From: Phanerochaete sordida
Lineage: Eukaryota; Basidiomycota; Agaricomycetes; Polyporales; Phanerochaetaceae
Reading direction: 5' to 3'
Length of the DNA: 64,000 nucleotides
NCBI GenBank assembly: GCA_019973155.2
Contig: BPQB01000001.1
Span: forward strand, 1,054,001 to 1,118,000
The position numbers and the translations under genes were made by a program. The notes under the pieces are model-generated. The model had not been told where the DNA came from. It saw only the letters and a program-made list of their open reading frames with translations, and did not search any database. This document shows, one piece after another, positions 20,424 to 31,914 of this stretch; position 1 is the stretch's first letter, and each line of letters opens with the position of its first letter.

Positions 20424-23400
20424 ATGGACTACAAACCGCTGCCGACGGACGAAAAGGCGGGCATCCCCGCCCCTGTCCAGGCGCCAACACCTGCCCATGC
20501 ACAAGACATACGAGCGAAGCGGGCCCGCCGCATCGCAAAGGTCGCCTGGCACCTTGCGGTCCTTGCGCTCATCTTCCTGACCCTGCGCAACTGGGGCGCC
20601 AAGATCAGGGCCGAGGTCGACAAGGAGGCGAGTGCATGGCTCGGACAGTACATCGGCTTCGACCGCCAGCATCACCACCACCATGGCGGTGGGAAGAAGC
20701 CACCTCTGCATGGGAAGGCCGCCGAGCTCCTCTACCTGTGAGCTTCCTAGTGCATCTCCGGGGCGCACGTCAGGCTGACGAGTGTCCCAGGACCGTCCCT
20801 AACCCTGCAAGCGCAATTAAGGCCTCGCGCGAGTACGCCACGAAGCCGCACATGGCGGGCACCCCGGGCGACTTCGACACCGCGAAGCTGTGGCTCGCGC
20901 TGCTGGAGCGCGAGCTCGGCGCGGTCGCGCCCGCGGGCGATGGCGAGCCGGTCTACAGCGCAGGCTCGGACGCGTCGCGCAATGCGACACTCGCTGGCCC
21001 CCGCGCGAGCGGGCCAACAGCTTGGATCGACGTGTACTACCCTGTCATGAACACGCCCGTGAACCACAGCGTGACGATCCTCGGCGAGGACGGCCTGCCC
21101 GTGTGGGTCGCGCCGCTTGAGGAGGTCGCCGACGCGACGGACCCCGAGGCGGGCAAGTACTTCGATGCTGTGCCTGCGTTCCACGGCCTCAGTGCTTCGG
21201 GCGAGGTCGAGGGCAAGCTCATCTACGCGAACTATGGACGGCAGGAGGACTTTAAGGCTCTTCTCGAGAAAGGTGGGCTCGTCTACCGTACCACCGTGAC
21301 ATGATGCTGATCAAGTACAGGCGTGGACTTCACCAGCTCGATTGTCATTGTGCGCTACGGAGGCATCTTCCGCGGGCTCAAGGTCAAGGGTGCGCAGGAG
21401 CTCGGCGCCGCAGGCGTCCTCATCTTCTCGGACCCGACCGACGACGGTGCGGTGACCGAGGAGAACGGCTACCTCGCCTACCCGTACGGGCCCGCCCGCA
21501 ACCCGACGTCGGTGCAGCGCGGTTCGGTGCAGTACCTATCGATCTATCCCGGTGACCCGACGACGCCCGGCTACCCCGCGTACGAAAACAGCACGCGCAC
21601 GGAGGGCGAGAATATGCCCAAGATTCCGAGCCTGCCGATCTCGTGGGCGAACGCGCAGGTGCTGCTCAACGAAATCAACGAGGGCGGGCTCAACCGCACG
21701 GTGTCGCTCGTCAACCATGTCGACACGAGGGTCATCCCGATCTGGAACACGATGGGTGTCATTCCTGGGCATATCAGGGACGAGGTCGTTGTCGTCGGAA
21801 ACCATCGTGATGGTAAGTACCGGCCTGCTCTCATTTGTACCAGCAGTCTAACCTTTCCTTCAGCATGGGTCATGGGCGCGACCGACCCGTCGTCTGGTAC
21901 TGTTTCTGCGCACGAGTTTGTCAAAGGACTTGGCGTTCTTCTCAAGCAGGGCTGGAAGCCTCTCAGGACTCTGGTGATTGCCAGCTGGGATGCTGAGGAG
22001 GTACGTGCATTGCGCACCTGACTGTTGAGTCCTTCTGACATGCACCACAGTACGGACTGATGGGCAGCACCGAATGGGGAGAGGACTTCTCTGACTTCAT
22101 CGACGAACATGTTGTCGCATATGTGAATCTTGGTAAGCAATAGCTATCGTAGAGGTACCGTCATGAAGCTCAACCACGATGTAGACTCTTCTGTCTCTGG
22201 CTCTCGCTTCAGCGCAAGCGCGTCCCCTTCTCTGTCGCATCTCATCCGCGGCGCTGCTCAGGACGTCCCGCATCCGACGAAGCCTGGCAAATCGCTCTGG
22301 GATGCCAGGGAAGACATTGGCGTCTTCGAAGGACCCGTCAGCGAAGAGGTCCTCGCGATGTTTGAGCCCGTACCGCAGCTTGCAGACAGCGTCGGCGTCA
22401 ACCCCCTCGGCTCTGGCAGTGACTACACTGTCTTCCTGCAGCAGAATGGCATCGCGAGTACGAACATGGGCTTCGGCGGCACACCGCACGATGCGGCTTA
22501 CCACTACCACTCTGTCTACGACTCGGAGCGGTGGCAAGAGTTGTATGGCGACCCGGGCTTCTTCCGCCACGTCGCGATCGCGAACCTGCTCGGCCTCCAG
22601 ACGCTGCGGCTGCTGGACTCCATCGTGCTCCCCATCAACACCACGCACTACGCCTTCGAGCTCGAGAGCTACCTACAGCGCGTCGAGTCCATCGCCGACT
22701 CGCAGGCGCTCGACGTCGACTTCTCATCGCTTCGCACGTCGCTGCACAAGCTGCAAAAGGCGAGCATCGCGCTCGACGAGGAGAAGACCGAGGCGGAGAA
22801 GGCGCTGAAGAAGATCATCCACAAGCTCGTCCGCCGTAAGGTCATCCACCGCAAGGCGCGAAAGGCCATTTGCGCAGTGAAGAAGCTCTTCGGGAAGGAG
22901 TGCCACAAGAAGCACCACGGACATGAGCTGCATGCCAAGGAGGATGTCGCCGTCGCCAACATTCCGTCGTTCACCACGGAAGAGGGCAAGGCTGTCCACC
23001 CGCGCGTGGGCCGTGCACCTGTGTGGGTCAAGGAGCACCAAGAGGGACACAAGTGTGGCATGCATGGCAAGGGCCACCACAAGGACCACCACAAGAAGAA
23101 GCTGTTCAAGAAACTCAAGAAGGCCGTCAAGCGTGTGCAAAAGGCCAACGCGAAGCTCGTCGCGTTCGAGCGCGGCTTCATCTCGAAAGAGGGTATCAAG
23201 GACCGCGAGTGGTACAAGCACCTCGGTGTCGCTCCTGGAAAGTGGCTCGGTACGTGCATCGTGTGGATGCTCTGGGCTTTGAACTGACCAGTTGTTCTGT
23301 ACAGGATACGGCGCGACGACTCTTCCCGCTCTTACTGAGTCCTTCACCATTGAGCACAACGCTACCCTCGCGAAGTACGAGATCAAGAGGTTGAGGAAGC

Positions 23401-23435
23401 TTGTCGACAAGCTCGCACACAAGATCGAGCCCTGA
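20424..23435 (+). CDS. Glutamate carboxypeptidase II-like M28 metallopeptidase (Vps70/Tre1 type)
   Basis: Exons 20424-20737, 20791-21272, 21321-21812, 21864-22000, 22051-22132, 22185-23249 and 23305-23435 give 900 residues. It is a type II membrane protein: short basic cytosolic tail, one helix (VAWHLAVLALIFLTL), then the lumenal part. A PA domain (ALLEKGVDFTSSIVIVRYGG...GAAGVLIFSDP) precedes the M28 zinc-peptidase domain with GNHRDAWVMGATDPSSG, SWDAEEYGLMGSTEWGE and AYHYHSVYDSERW. The TFR-type dimerisation domain ends FERGFISKEG...WLGYGATTLPALTE. Within it lies an unusual insertion of about 130 residues, very rich in Lys and His (DNA about 22780-23160). Family members act in vacuole/endosome sorting or as peptidases; the zinc ligands look intact. 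Confidence 0.88.
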
Positions 23436-23754
23436 TTTAACGGACTGCAAATTTAGGATGGACGACCGAATGTAAGATAACGACTCCCTGTAAATTTTCA
23501 CTGCCAAATGTACCATATGTCTTCGTGCCTGTCTCGTGCCTGTCAGAGAGGCCGCGGGCGTTGTACGCGACAGCGAGCGTGAGACTTTGGGTTCGTTCCT
23601 GGCGCGATCAGAGGAGGAACCTCGGAAGAGATCTGTACATTTCCCCGCACTGCGCCAAGGTCCACGTCCTCGAGCCTCTTCATCAAAAGCCAACGAGTCC
23701 GCTGGCGGACACCTCGTCTTCACTCCTCCCCTCTCCTCGGAAGACTACCTGGCC

Positions 23755-25866
23755 ATGTCAGATCCACAGCCAGGCGTACGGAGCCCCTTCGTCTCTGCAG
23801 CCAGCAATGGCCTCTCGCTCGTCGTGCTGCTCGGCCTCTCCCTCGCAATGTACGGCTACGAGCGCACCCTCCAGCCGCTGTACGGCTCCTCGCCGACGCG
23901 GCACCACCTGAACAAGGTCGTGTGGATCGCCTGCATCGCAGGCATGTTCACACCGACGCTCCGGCCGAGCAGGGCGCTCCCCCTCGCCGGCGCGCTACTC
24001 TGCGCGATGCCGCAGACCGCGCACTGGGCCGCGGTGTACACCGGGCGCTGGCACGACCCCGTCTGGGGCCCCGTCGCGACGCATGCGCTCGTCATCGCGC
24101 CCGTGCTTTATTGGGGAATCGCGGTCGTGAAGGTGCTGCAGGTGCGTCGCGCGCGTCGCAAGTTAGAGCGCGAGAGGCTGATAGCGCGCAGAAAAACACA
24201 GAGCTCCAGGGCACGCCGTTCCAGGCGATGAGCCTGCCGGTGTGCAGGATGGCGATCATGACGCTGCAGGACCTCTGGCCGACGATCGATGGCCTGCGGG
24301 ACACGCCCGAGCGGGACCTGGTGAGTCCAGTAGCTCTCGTGTGCGGACGATGAACTGAAGAAGCAGCTTGTATATGTCGGCTGCGCTGCACTCGTAGCCT
24401 GGGTCGCACTCCCGTTCATCCCATCTCTTGACGCCCTCGCAGCTGCCCCCGGCAAGCCCGCAGTCCGGTCGAGCTCAAGTTTCAGCCTCACCGGCCCCAA
24501 TCTCGCGCGACTTGCGGTTCTGCCGCTTCTGCCATACGTGTTCACGAACGTCCAGTCACCCTCGCTTCCAAGGCCGCTGGCGGAGCCTTTCGTCCATCCC
24601 GAAGCATCACTTCGCATACTTTCGTCCGTCAGCTCGGCGTACTCCGGCGTTGTAGTGGTCGGGGAGGTTCCCCCGCCAACACCAGCAATGCTCAAGGCTG
24701 GCAACGTATCGGAGCCGCACTCGTTGCGGTACCTGCGCGCGGGACACTCGCTGCTCGGCGGTGTGTGGCTCGGCGACCGCGTCACTAGCCTGGATCGTGG
24801 AACTCCGCTTGGAAAGGACAAGTTCGGCACTCCGATAGGCGACTCGATCTACTCTGCGTTTGTCGCGCAGGAGGCTGCTGTGTTGGTCGAGCGTCCTGAG
24901 GCTGCCAAGAAGCAAAGCGCGTTGATGATGTGAGCCATGTCATTTCCTGGCGCGATTCGAAGCTAACCGTCACCGGATAATCCAGCGGTCTCGGCACGGG
25001 CATCGCAGCTTCAGCTTTCATCAAGCGCGGAATCTCGACGACCATTGCAGAGGTTGACCAGGCGGTATATGACGCTGCCACCAATTACTTTGGACTAGAG
25101 GTCGCTGAGCCAGACAATGTCCACATCGGCGACGGAAGGGGCTTTGTCGTTAAGAGGGCGTTCAACATGACCGCAGCGGACGCAGAGACCCAGAAGCAAT
25201 ACGAGCCATTCGACTACGTCATCCACGATCTCTTCTCCGGAGGTGGCGTGCCCGGGCACCTCTTCTCGGTGAGGTTCTGGGAGGACCTTACGAAGATCAT
25301 CAAGCCCGACGCGGTTGTCGCTGTAGTACGTGCATCTCTACATCACCCATGGCGACAAGGCGTCCTGATGATCATGTATCCTCGTTTAGAACATCGCCGG
25401 AAGCCTACAGAGCGACTCGACAAAGGCAGTCTATGTGACCTTAAGGGAGGTCTTCCCACAATGCAGGATATTCCACGACTCCTTAGAGCCCATGTCCGAG
25501 GAGAAGATGAAGACGGAGTTCGTCAACTGGGTAGGAACCCTCATAGATCGCTGTGTCCTCATGCTCACGCCACAATAGATCTTTTTCTGCACTCCCTTGG
25601 CCGAGCCCATGGTCTTCCGGCCCGCCGTCGAGGCCGATTTCCTGCGCTCATACATGCGGTCGCGCGTTCTTCCGACCATCCATGAGCGCGAGGTCAACGG
25701 CGACTCCATTCTGGGCGACCTGAGCCTTGCGGACGAGAGCGCGAAGAAGAAGTACATCTTGACCGACGAGAAGAATCCGCTGATCCAGTGGCAAGAACAG
25801 GAGGGGCTGCGCCATTGGAAGCTGATGCGGGAGGTGCTGCCTGACGTTCACTGGGAGACATATTAA
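23755..25866 (+). CDS. Membrane protein with spermidine-synthase-like Rossmann domain
   Basis: Exons 23755-24141, 24192-24320, 24367-24929, 24986-25325, 25390-25530 and 25579-25866 give 615 residues. The first 260 or so hold several hydrophobic helices (LSLVVLLGLSLAMYG, ALVIAPVLYWGIAVV, LVYVGCAALVAWVAL). The C-terminal part is a SAM-type Rossmann domain of the polyamine-synthase superfamily: IGLGTGIAASAFIKRG (360 on), acidic TIAEVDQAV, HIGDGRGF and FDYVIHDLFSGG. True spermidine synthases have GGGDGG and a DxxDP-like catalytic segment; here these read GLGTGIA and HDLFSGG, so aminopropyl transfer is doubtful. The acceptor of intron 2 could also be 6 nt earlier, still in frame. The substrate is unknown. 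Confidence 0.8.
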
Positions 25867-27099
25867 TTGCCTAGCTGCGTCGTTCAATTGCTTTATTTTT
25901 CAACATGTATTCCTAGCCATTGTATCGGAATCTATCGAACGGCATCCGAAAGATGGCTGGACGAGTGATGTTCGAAGCCCGTAGTCACGAACCAATTGAC
26001 CTGCCATTTTCAGAACCTAGTGCTCCTGGCACGGGGCGCCTGTGCGCTTTCCGGTTCTCCAAGCCCCAAGGCCTCTCCTCACCAGCTGCGCCCACCGCTC
26101 ACGGCTTCATGCCGAGTACAGGTCGGCCACAAAGACCCTCCTTTAGAGTGGGCGGAATTCTGCCCATTTTTGAAACAGAGCGGCAGGACTAACATCCCCG
26201 CTGCGTGGAAATGCTCGAGGGCGATCGACCATTGTTACATCGCCACAGTCTTTCTGTCATGGCTCGGGCACGCCGCTGACCGATTAATAGAGGTATGCTC
26301 CTAACTCTATTTGCAGAATACCATTGTCTGACCGTTCGGGAAGGTAGACTTGCTGTGCGACAGCCATCCAGCCATCTGTGATACATCGGACGCCGCTACG
26401 GCGAAGTCTCCGAGAGCGGCGGGGCAGCCGGCCCCGCTGAAGACCTCGACAACTCGGTAAGTTACATGTGAAAGATCTGCAGAGTTGGGCTGGGGTGGCA
26501 TCCGTGGAAAAGCCACATAAACGTCAGATGGGCGCGTAGCCGGCCTTTGTGTCCGTAATTGTCCTGCTCTGGGTTTGCGGGCCTCAGTGCTGCCCTCGTA
26601 AAATGGAGGGCCCCACGGTAACTTACGGCTTCCCGGCTAGGCTACATGTGGACGTTCCCTGGCGGCGCTCCTCGGATGCGTGTCGACCTGTCGGTTTGGT
26701 ATGTCCCTGGGCGTAATATCTACATCGTGTCCTTGGATCTCACCGCTGCCATGTCTCCAGCGTCGACTTACTCCTTATTGTCATGCGCGCCGGCTTCCTT
26801 TGCAGCGCTCGTGTGCGAAAAGAACACTTCTTTGACAGCGCATTTGCGCTCAAACCGATATACCAGATGGCTGCGCGCCCCGGAAGCCCAGGACGACGAG
26901 TCAGCGTGCCAAGAATGGCACCTGTGGCAGCCTAGAGGAGGCTATGAGGTACAAATCTGATCCGTCGAGATATCAGCCGTCGCTCCGGCAGGCCATAGGT
27001 TCTGAGCACTGCTGCGCAAGCAGAGAGACTCGTCAGCTGGCATACCTTACACCCCGTCTTGATCTCCGCCATCCTCAGACTCCCCATCCACAGTCCGCG
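25867..27099. other. Gene-free stretch
   Basis: About 1.2 kb without a supportable gene, the largest gap in the window. Base composition is less biased than in the genes, and ORFs are short and antisense-like. No long repeats, terminal inverted repeats or transposase-like frames were seen. Confidence 0.5.
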
Positions 27100-28618
27100 A
27101 TGGACCCCCCAGCGGAGGCCCTCGTTCTCGATCCTGCAACGTGTATGGTGCGTCTGATACCTGCGTCGAGCATGAGGCGTGCACTCACGACTAGTCGTAC
27201 GACAGGCGTTCCTCGAGCCGCTCACCCACCGTTCCCCTTCCTCCGACGATCTTCCTCTCTCTGCTGCTCCCCGCCAATTGCTGATCCTCGAGGGGCACGG
27301 CAGACACATCCCCACGTCGTTTGTCGACCTTTCTACCCGCGTCACCGCGCGCAGCGACTTCAGGCGGCTCTTCCCTCATATTGTGGCGCTGAAGGCACAA
27401 TGCGAATCGTCGCATTGTCTACGCGCGACGATACACTGGATCATCGGACTCGGTCACTCGCTCACCTCTTTATCGCTGCGCTTACCTTCGAGCGCGACGG
27501 CCGACGTGCAAACCGCTGCGCTGCGCGCGATGCGCGGGAGGGTTCCCTACCTGCAACGCCTGGAGATCGATGCTGATCTGCGCGGGCTCACCGAAGGGCA
27601 GGCCTTGGATCTGGCTCTGCAGGTCGTCACGTTTTGCGACGACCTCCGGTGCTTGACATCGCTGAGCCTGCCCGTGGAGATACTCGAGACGGCATGGCAG
27701 GTGCACGCGCAGGCGGTCTCGGGCCTGCCGTTGCTGCAGGAGCTCGAGCTGAACACGCAGACACGGACCGCGCTTTCACGCCGGCCGCCGACGCGCTCGG
27801 GCGGGTTCAATAGCCTGCACACCCTGCGCATCCGCGGACCCATGTTTCAGTGCGCCGATATCGTCGGCGCCACAAGCAGGAGCATCAAGCGGCTGGATAT
27901 CCAGTGCGATTTCCTGGAGGAGACACATGCCATAACCGGGACGCTGCGGTCCATCACAAACTATTGCTCTGCCAGCGTACCGTGTGGCGCCTCAAGAGGT
28001 CGCTCCCCACGAGGAACCCACGGCATCGCGCCTGCGAATATGAACGCGCTATTCTCTCCGCACGGCATTCCATCGCCCGTTCGCTCATCCGACCTCACCG
28101 ATGTCCAGCTCACATTTACGCAAGGCTCCTTGGAAAGCGCACACCTGCGCACTTTCGCGCCACTTTTATCCGCACATGCCCTGCGTCGACTGTCCATCCG
28201 ATATCCATACGCACTGTCCTATTCCCTCGACGATGTAGGAGACATGCTCGGCAGCTGGCACCACATTCAGTCACTGTCTCTTAATCCACGGCCATCATCA
28301 GGCATCGGTAGCCTGAGCACTATACCCTCTATCGGCATTCTCTCCGCTGTCGCTCGCTGCGGGCCCAGCCTTCGCGACTTCCACTGCCTTGTCGAAGGCT
28401 TCGGGACATGTCGGCCTTTGCCTGAACATACATGGGCACCGAGCTTACTCACCTTGGACATGGGTCATTCGCTGGGGTCATGTAGAAGGTACGAGATGCA
28501 AGAAGCAGCAAATTATATTCGGGACCTCTTTCGTGTTGTTGATTTCGAGACGGAGGATTGCTCAGATTGGGTTGTGGGTGTCGCTGCAGTGTTTCGCGAG
28601 ACGAGTTGTATTGCGTAG
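27100..28618 (+). CDS. Leucine-rich protein, F-box-superfamily-like (no F-box seen)
   Basis: The long open frame has no early ATG, so it needs an upstream exon. Exon 1 at 27100-27147 (starting MDPPAEALVLDP), donor GTGCGT, acceptor GACAG at 27205, and exon 2 at 27206-28618 give 486 residues in phase. The protein carries loose leucine-rich repeats (LTSLSLRLP, LQRLEIDADL, LQELELNTQ, LRRLSIRYP, LLTLDMGHS) like those of the expanded Agaricomycete F-box/LRR proteins, which are mostly substrate receptors for SCF ubiquitin ligases. No F-box is visible at the N-terminus; either it is absent or a further 5' exon was missed. The function is unassigned. Confidence 0.6.
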
Positions 28619-28947
28619 CATCTGTCTTAATTGTCTTGCGAATTTTTCTCGTATACCAGAGAATAATCAACGCCTACATAGACTTGAAGACAACTTTTAG
28701 CGCATGCTTCCCTCCGCCACACTCGCAGAGCTAACTGTTCGAGAAAGAGAGGTGTTAGGCAGTTCCTGGGGTTAGGGCTAAGCCACGCGCTGTCACGTGC
28801 TCGCTGCTATGACCTCAAGCCGAAAAGTCAACAAGGTTCAAGTCGGACAACAGCCAGGTCTGAACACAAGCGACCCTCCTGCATCTTGTCTCTCAACCTC
28901 CACCTCGACGTCTCGTTGTCGACCAGAGGTCTCCCCTTGATTATTTC

Positions 28948-28954
28948 TATATAT
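28948..28954 (+). promoter_or_regulatory. TATA box of first RCC1 gene
   Basis: TATATAT lies 50 bp upstream of the ATG at 29004, in a 385-bp spacer with no other recognisable feature. Confidence 0.45.
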
Positions 28955-29003
28955 CGCTTCTCGTCGCCCAACCGCGTCACCCACCATCCTACACGCATAC
29001 ACC

Positions 29004-30797
29004 ATGCCACCACGTCGTTCATCGAGGTCGGCTCCTGCGAAGGCAGAGCCCAAGGCTCAGCCCAAGAAAGCTGCTCCCAAGGCCGCCCCAAAGCCTGCGG
29101 CGCGTGGCCGCAGCCGTGTCGCAAAGCGACCCGCTGAGCATGACTCAGAACATACCCAATCTCTTACACCCCCCAGCAAGCGTCGTCGCGCCGGATCGAG
29201 GGCCACAAACGGTGCAGCTGCCCGTGCGGAGCCGAAGGCCGCAGAAGAGGCCAAGGAGAACAAGGCTGAACCGGCTCCCAAGCCGGTCAAGCCCGTAGAG
29301 AAGAAGGAGAAGAAGGCCGTGAAGACCGTCCAGAAGAAACCATACTTTAACCCCCTCCCTACGCCACCAGAGCATGCCCGCCCTGCCCCTGTCCTTTTCG
29401 TCTGGGGTGCCGGCAACTTTGGACAGTTTGGAGCCGGCGAAGATGCTCTCGGCGAGTTCGAGAAGCCGACACGCAACAAGCTCGTCGAAGAGAAGATGGC
29501 GCAGGGCGTATTCGGCGGCGAAGGTGCCGGTCTCGAGGCCGTCGCTGCAGGCGGCATGTACAGTCTTTTCATCGACGAAAAGGGCACGGTCAGTGATCTC
29601 CACGATCCCCGTAAATCGCCGCAAGCTGACCAAACACTCTAGGTTTGGTCGTGCGGCACAAACGACGACGCTGCGCTTGGACGCATCACTCAGGACGTCC
29701 CCAACCCCGACAAAGAGGGCGAGTTCCTCGATGTCGATACCCTCACTGCTCAACCATACCCTCTGCAAACCCTTGTTGACGAAGGCTTCCGCGCAACCCG
29801 CATCGCAACCGGAGACAGTATCTCCGCAGCTATCAGTCAGGAAGGAGAGCTACGCGTGTGGGGATCGTTCCGAGTAAGTAGCCTGCGCCACACTTTGGTA
29901 GGCTCTGGCTAATTTGTTTTATAGTCTGTTGAGGGTCTGCTGGGTTTCTCCAGCGGTCAGAAGCACCAATTCACGCCTGTCTCCATCATGGACCTACCCA
30001 CAAAACCAGACGACGCCGAGAAGTTCACCTCTGTCGCCGCAGGCAACAACCACCTCGTGGTCCTGACCACGCACGGTAACATCTTCACTTGGGGCGCTGG
30101 AGAACAAGGCCAGCTCGGCCGCAAGGTCCTTGAACGGAGAAAGATTCACGGCACAACGCCAGAGAAGATCGTCCTTGGCCACCGCACTCGCAAGGCCGTC
30201 GTCGTCGGTGCCGGAAACTACACTTCGTTCGCCGTCGATGATAAAGGCGATGTTTGGGCCTGGGGCCTGAATAACATGGGTCAGACTGGCACAGGCTTCA
30301 CCACTGCCGCTGCTGACAGCGAAGTTGGTCTCCCCAAGAAGGTCGTCGGGCTCAGCAAGGAGGAACTTGACGGTGATCATGTCGTGCAGATCGCTGGTGG
30401 CGAGCACCACACTCTCTTCCTCACTGCCGCCGGCAAGGTCTACGCGTGCGGTCGGTCAAATGGCGGCCAGCTTGGCCTTCCAGACGACCATGCTGCATTC
30501 AAGGACCGCGACGAGGACCATCTGGACTTGGTTGAGGTTCCCACACTCGTCTCTTTCCCCGACGACGACGATCCCGTTGTTCACATCGCCTCTGGCATCC
30601 ACAATAACATGGCGGTTACGAAGGACGGCGCGCTTTTCACCTGGGGCACTGGTCCTCAGAGTGAACTTGGCGTCGCCGGCGAGTCAGAAGTCAAGACTCC
30701 CAAGATGATCGTCCGGAGAGACGGTGGCGCTTGGGCTGCCGTCACGGGCTCTTGCGGAGGCCAACATACGCTGGCGCTGCTCCGCAAGAAGACGTAA
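29004..30797 (+). CDS. RCC1-family protein A (Ran guanine-exchange factor type)
   Basis: Exons 29004-29588, 29643-29873 and 29925-30797 give 562 residues. A Lys/Ala/Pro-rich N-terminal tail with a PSKRRRAG nuclear signal precedes a seven-bladed RCC1 propeller (LFVWGAGNFGQFG, VWSCGTNDDAALG, LRVWGSFRSVEG, FTWGAGEQGQLGRKV, VWAWGLNNMGQTG, YACGRSNGGQLG, FTWGTGPQSELG). RCC1/Prp20/Pim1 proteins bind chromatin and load Ran with GTP. The loop that is GNDH in human RCC1 (Asp182, important for exchange) reads GNNH here, with Asn at 314 (codon 30048-30050). A second copy lies 4.1 kb downstream with identical intron positions. Confidence 0.92.
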
Positions 30798-31914
30798 GGG
30801 GGGACGGCTGCAGCCCAGCCTTCTCCGTTCTCCAACTCTCCATCGCCACACTACATCCCCACTATCCCCGTGCACGTCGGAAAGCATACCAAGGACACCC
30901 ACATTCCGTTACTGCTGCGCCGCTGTCTGCTCACGAACTGACCCTCAGCTTTGCATCAACTGCTCAGAGTATTCACCTGTATTTTGTTTCGTTCCGGTAC
31001 ATTACGGTCAATTTGTATTCTCGCGTTCAAATGTCGCTCTCCGGGTCGCTCACCGGCAGCGAAGCGTCAAGCTTACGTGTCAAGAAGTACCAAGAAGAAG
31101 CGAAGACAGAACCTGGCAATGCTCCAACTTTGCGGAATGGCCGACGGACACAACTCTGCTCTGGCGCCGCCCTAACACAAGTTGCGGCGACTTACTGACG
31201 GTGTTCTTTCACACACTCGTGCACGGTCTGGGACCTGTCTTTCCGGCCGTGTTCCTCGCGTGAACCTTGGGATGATGCGAATGCGTCGGCGTGACTACTT
31301 TAGCTTCCCACATGATACGTGCCATGGCCCGCAATGCAGCTAGTTCCCCGGGGTGCGTTTCATCGGTCCTCCGTGCGTATAGCAGAGCTGAAAATGAATC
31401 CCTCACTCAGGTCTCACTAGCGTAGTGCGAGACGAAAGCTGGCCCCTCGGCGGCGATCGCTCCAATGCAACTGCACCGAGCCTCAGCCTGTCACACGTCC
31501 GGACGGCGCCTTCGCCCACGAAGACCTGTCTCGAGACTTACCGTAAGCGTCGCGTAGTGCGTGTGTTCACCTAATCGGACCGTTCTTTCCCGCCAGTTGC
31601 TCTGGCTCGGGTGGTATGTTGCAACTTGACTTCACCATGTTACGTTGCTTATGGTCGCGGAACAAATCTAACTCTATTCCATTGGTGCGGAGGACATTAG
31701 AAGCGCAGGGCATCACATGCACACGCCGTAGCAAGTCCGTCCATCGTGAGGTCTTCTGTGCCTTGCGTGGTAATGCGCCGAAGTCAGTGTGAGCGCATCA
31801 ATCATACCCCTTCCACACTTTTAGAACGCATGGCAGATTTCAACTGTGGGAGCTCCTATAAGTGCCCCAAGCGGGGCCTTTTGCCGCTGCACCTCCCCTT
31901 GCGCTGGTAGCAGC
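30798..31914. other. Intergenic region with TATA-like element near its end
   Basis: About 1.1 kb with no supportable gene. A TATAAG element at 31857-31862 lies 53 bp before the monooxygenase ATG. No repeats linking the two RCC1 copies were noticed in it. Confidence 0.45.

Noticed and set aside
25967..25980. GTTCGAAGCC resembling a tRNA B box
   Set aside because: No A box at proper spacing and no cloverleaf could be formed around it.
27179..27181. Start of the leucine-rich gene at 27179
   Set aside because: That codon is GTG, not ATG. A spliced upstream exon with an ATG at 27100 keeps the phase and is a better eukaryotic model.
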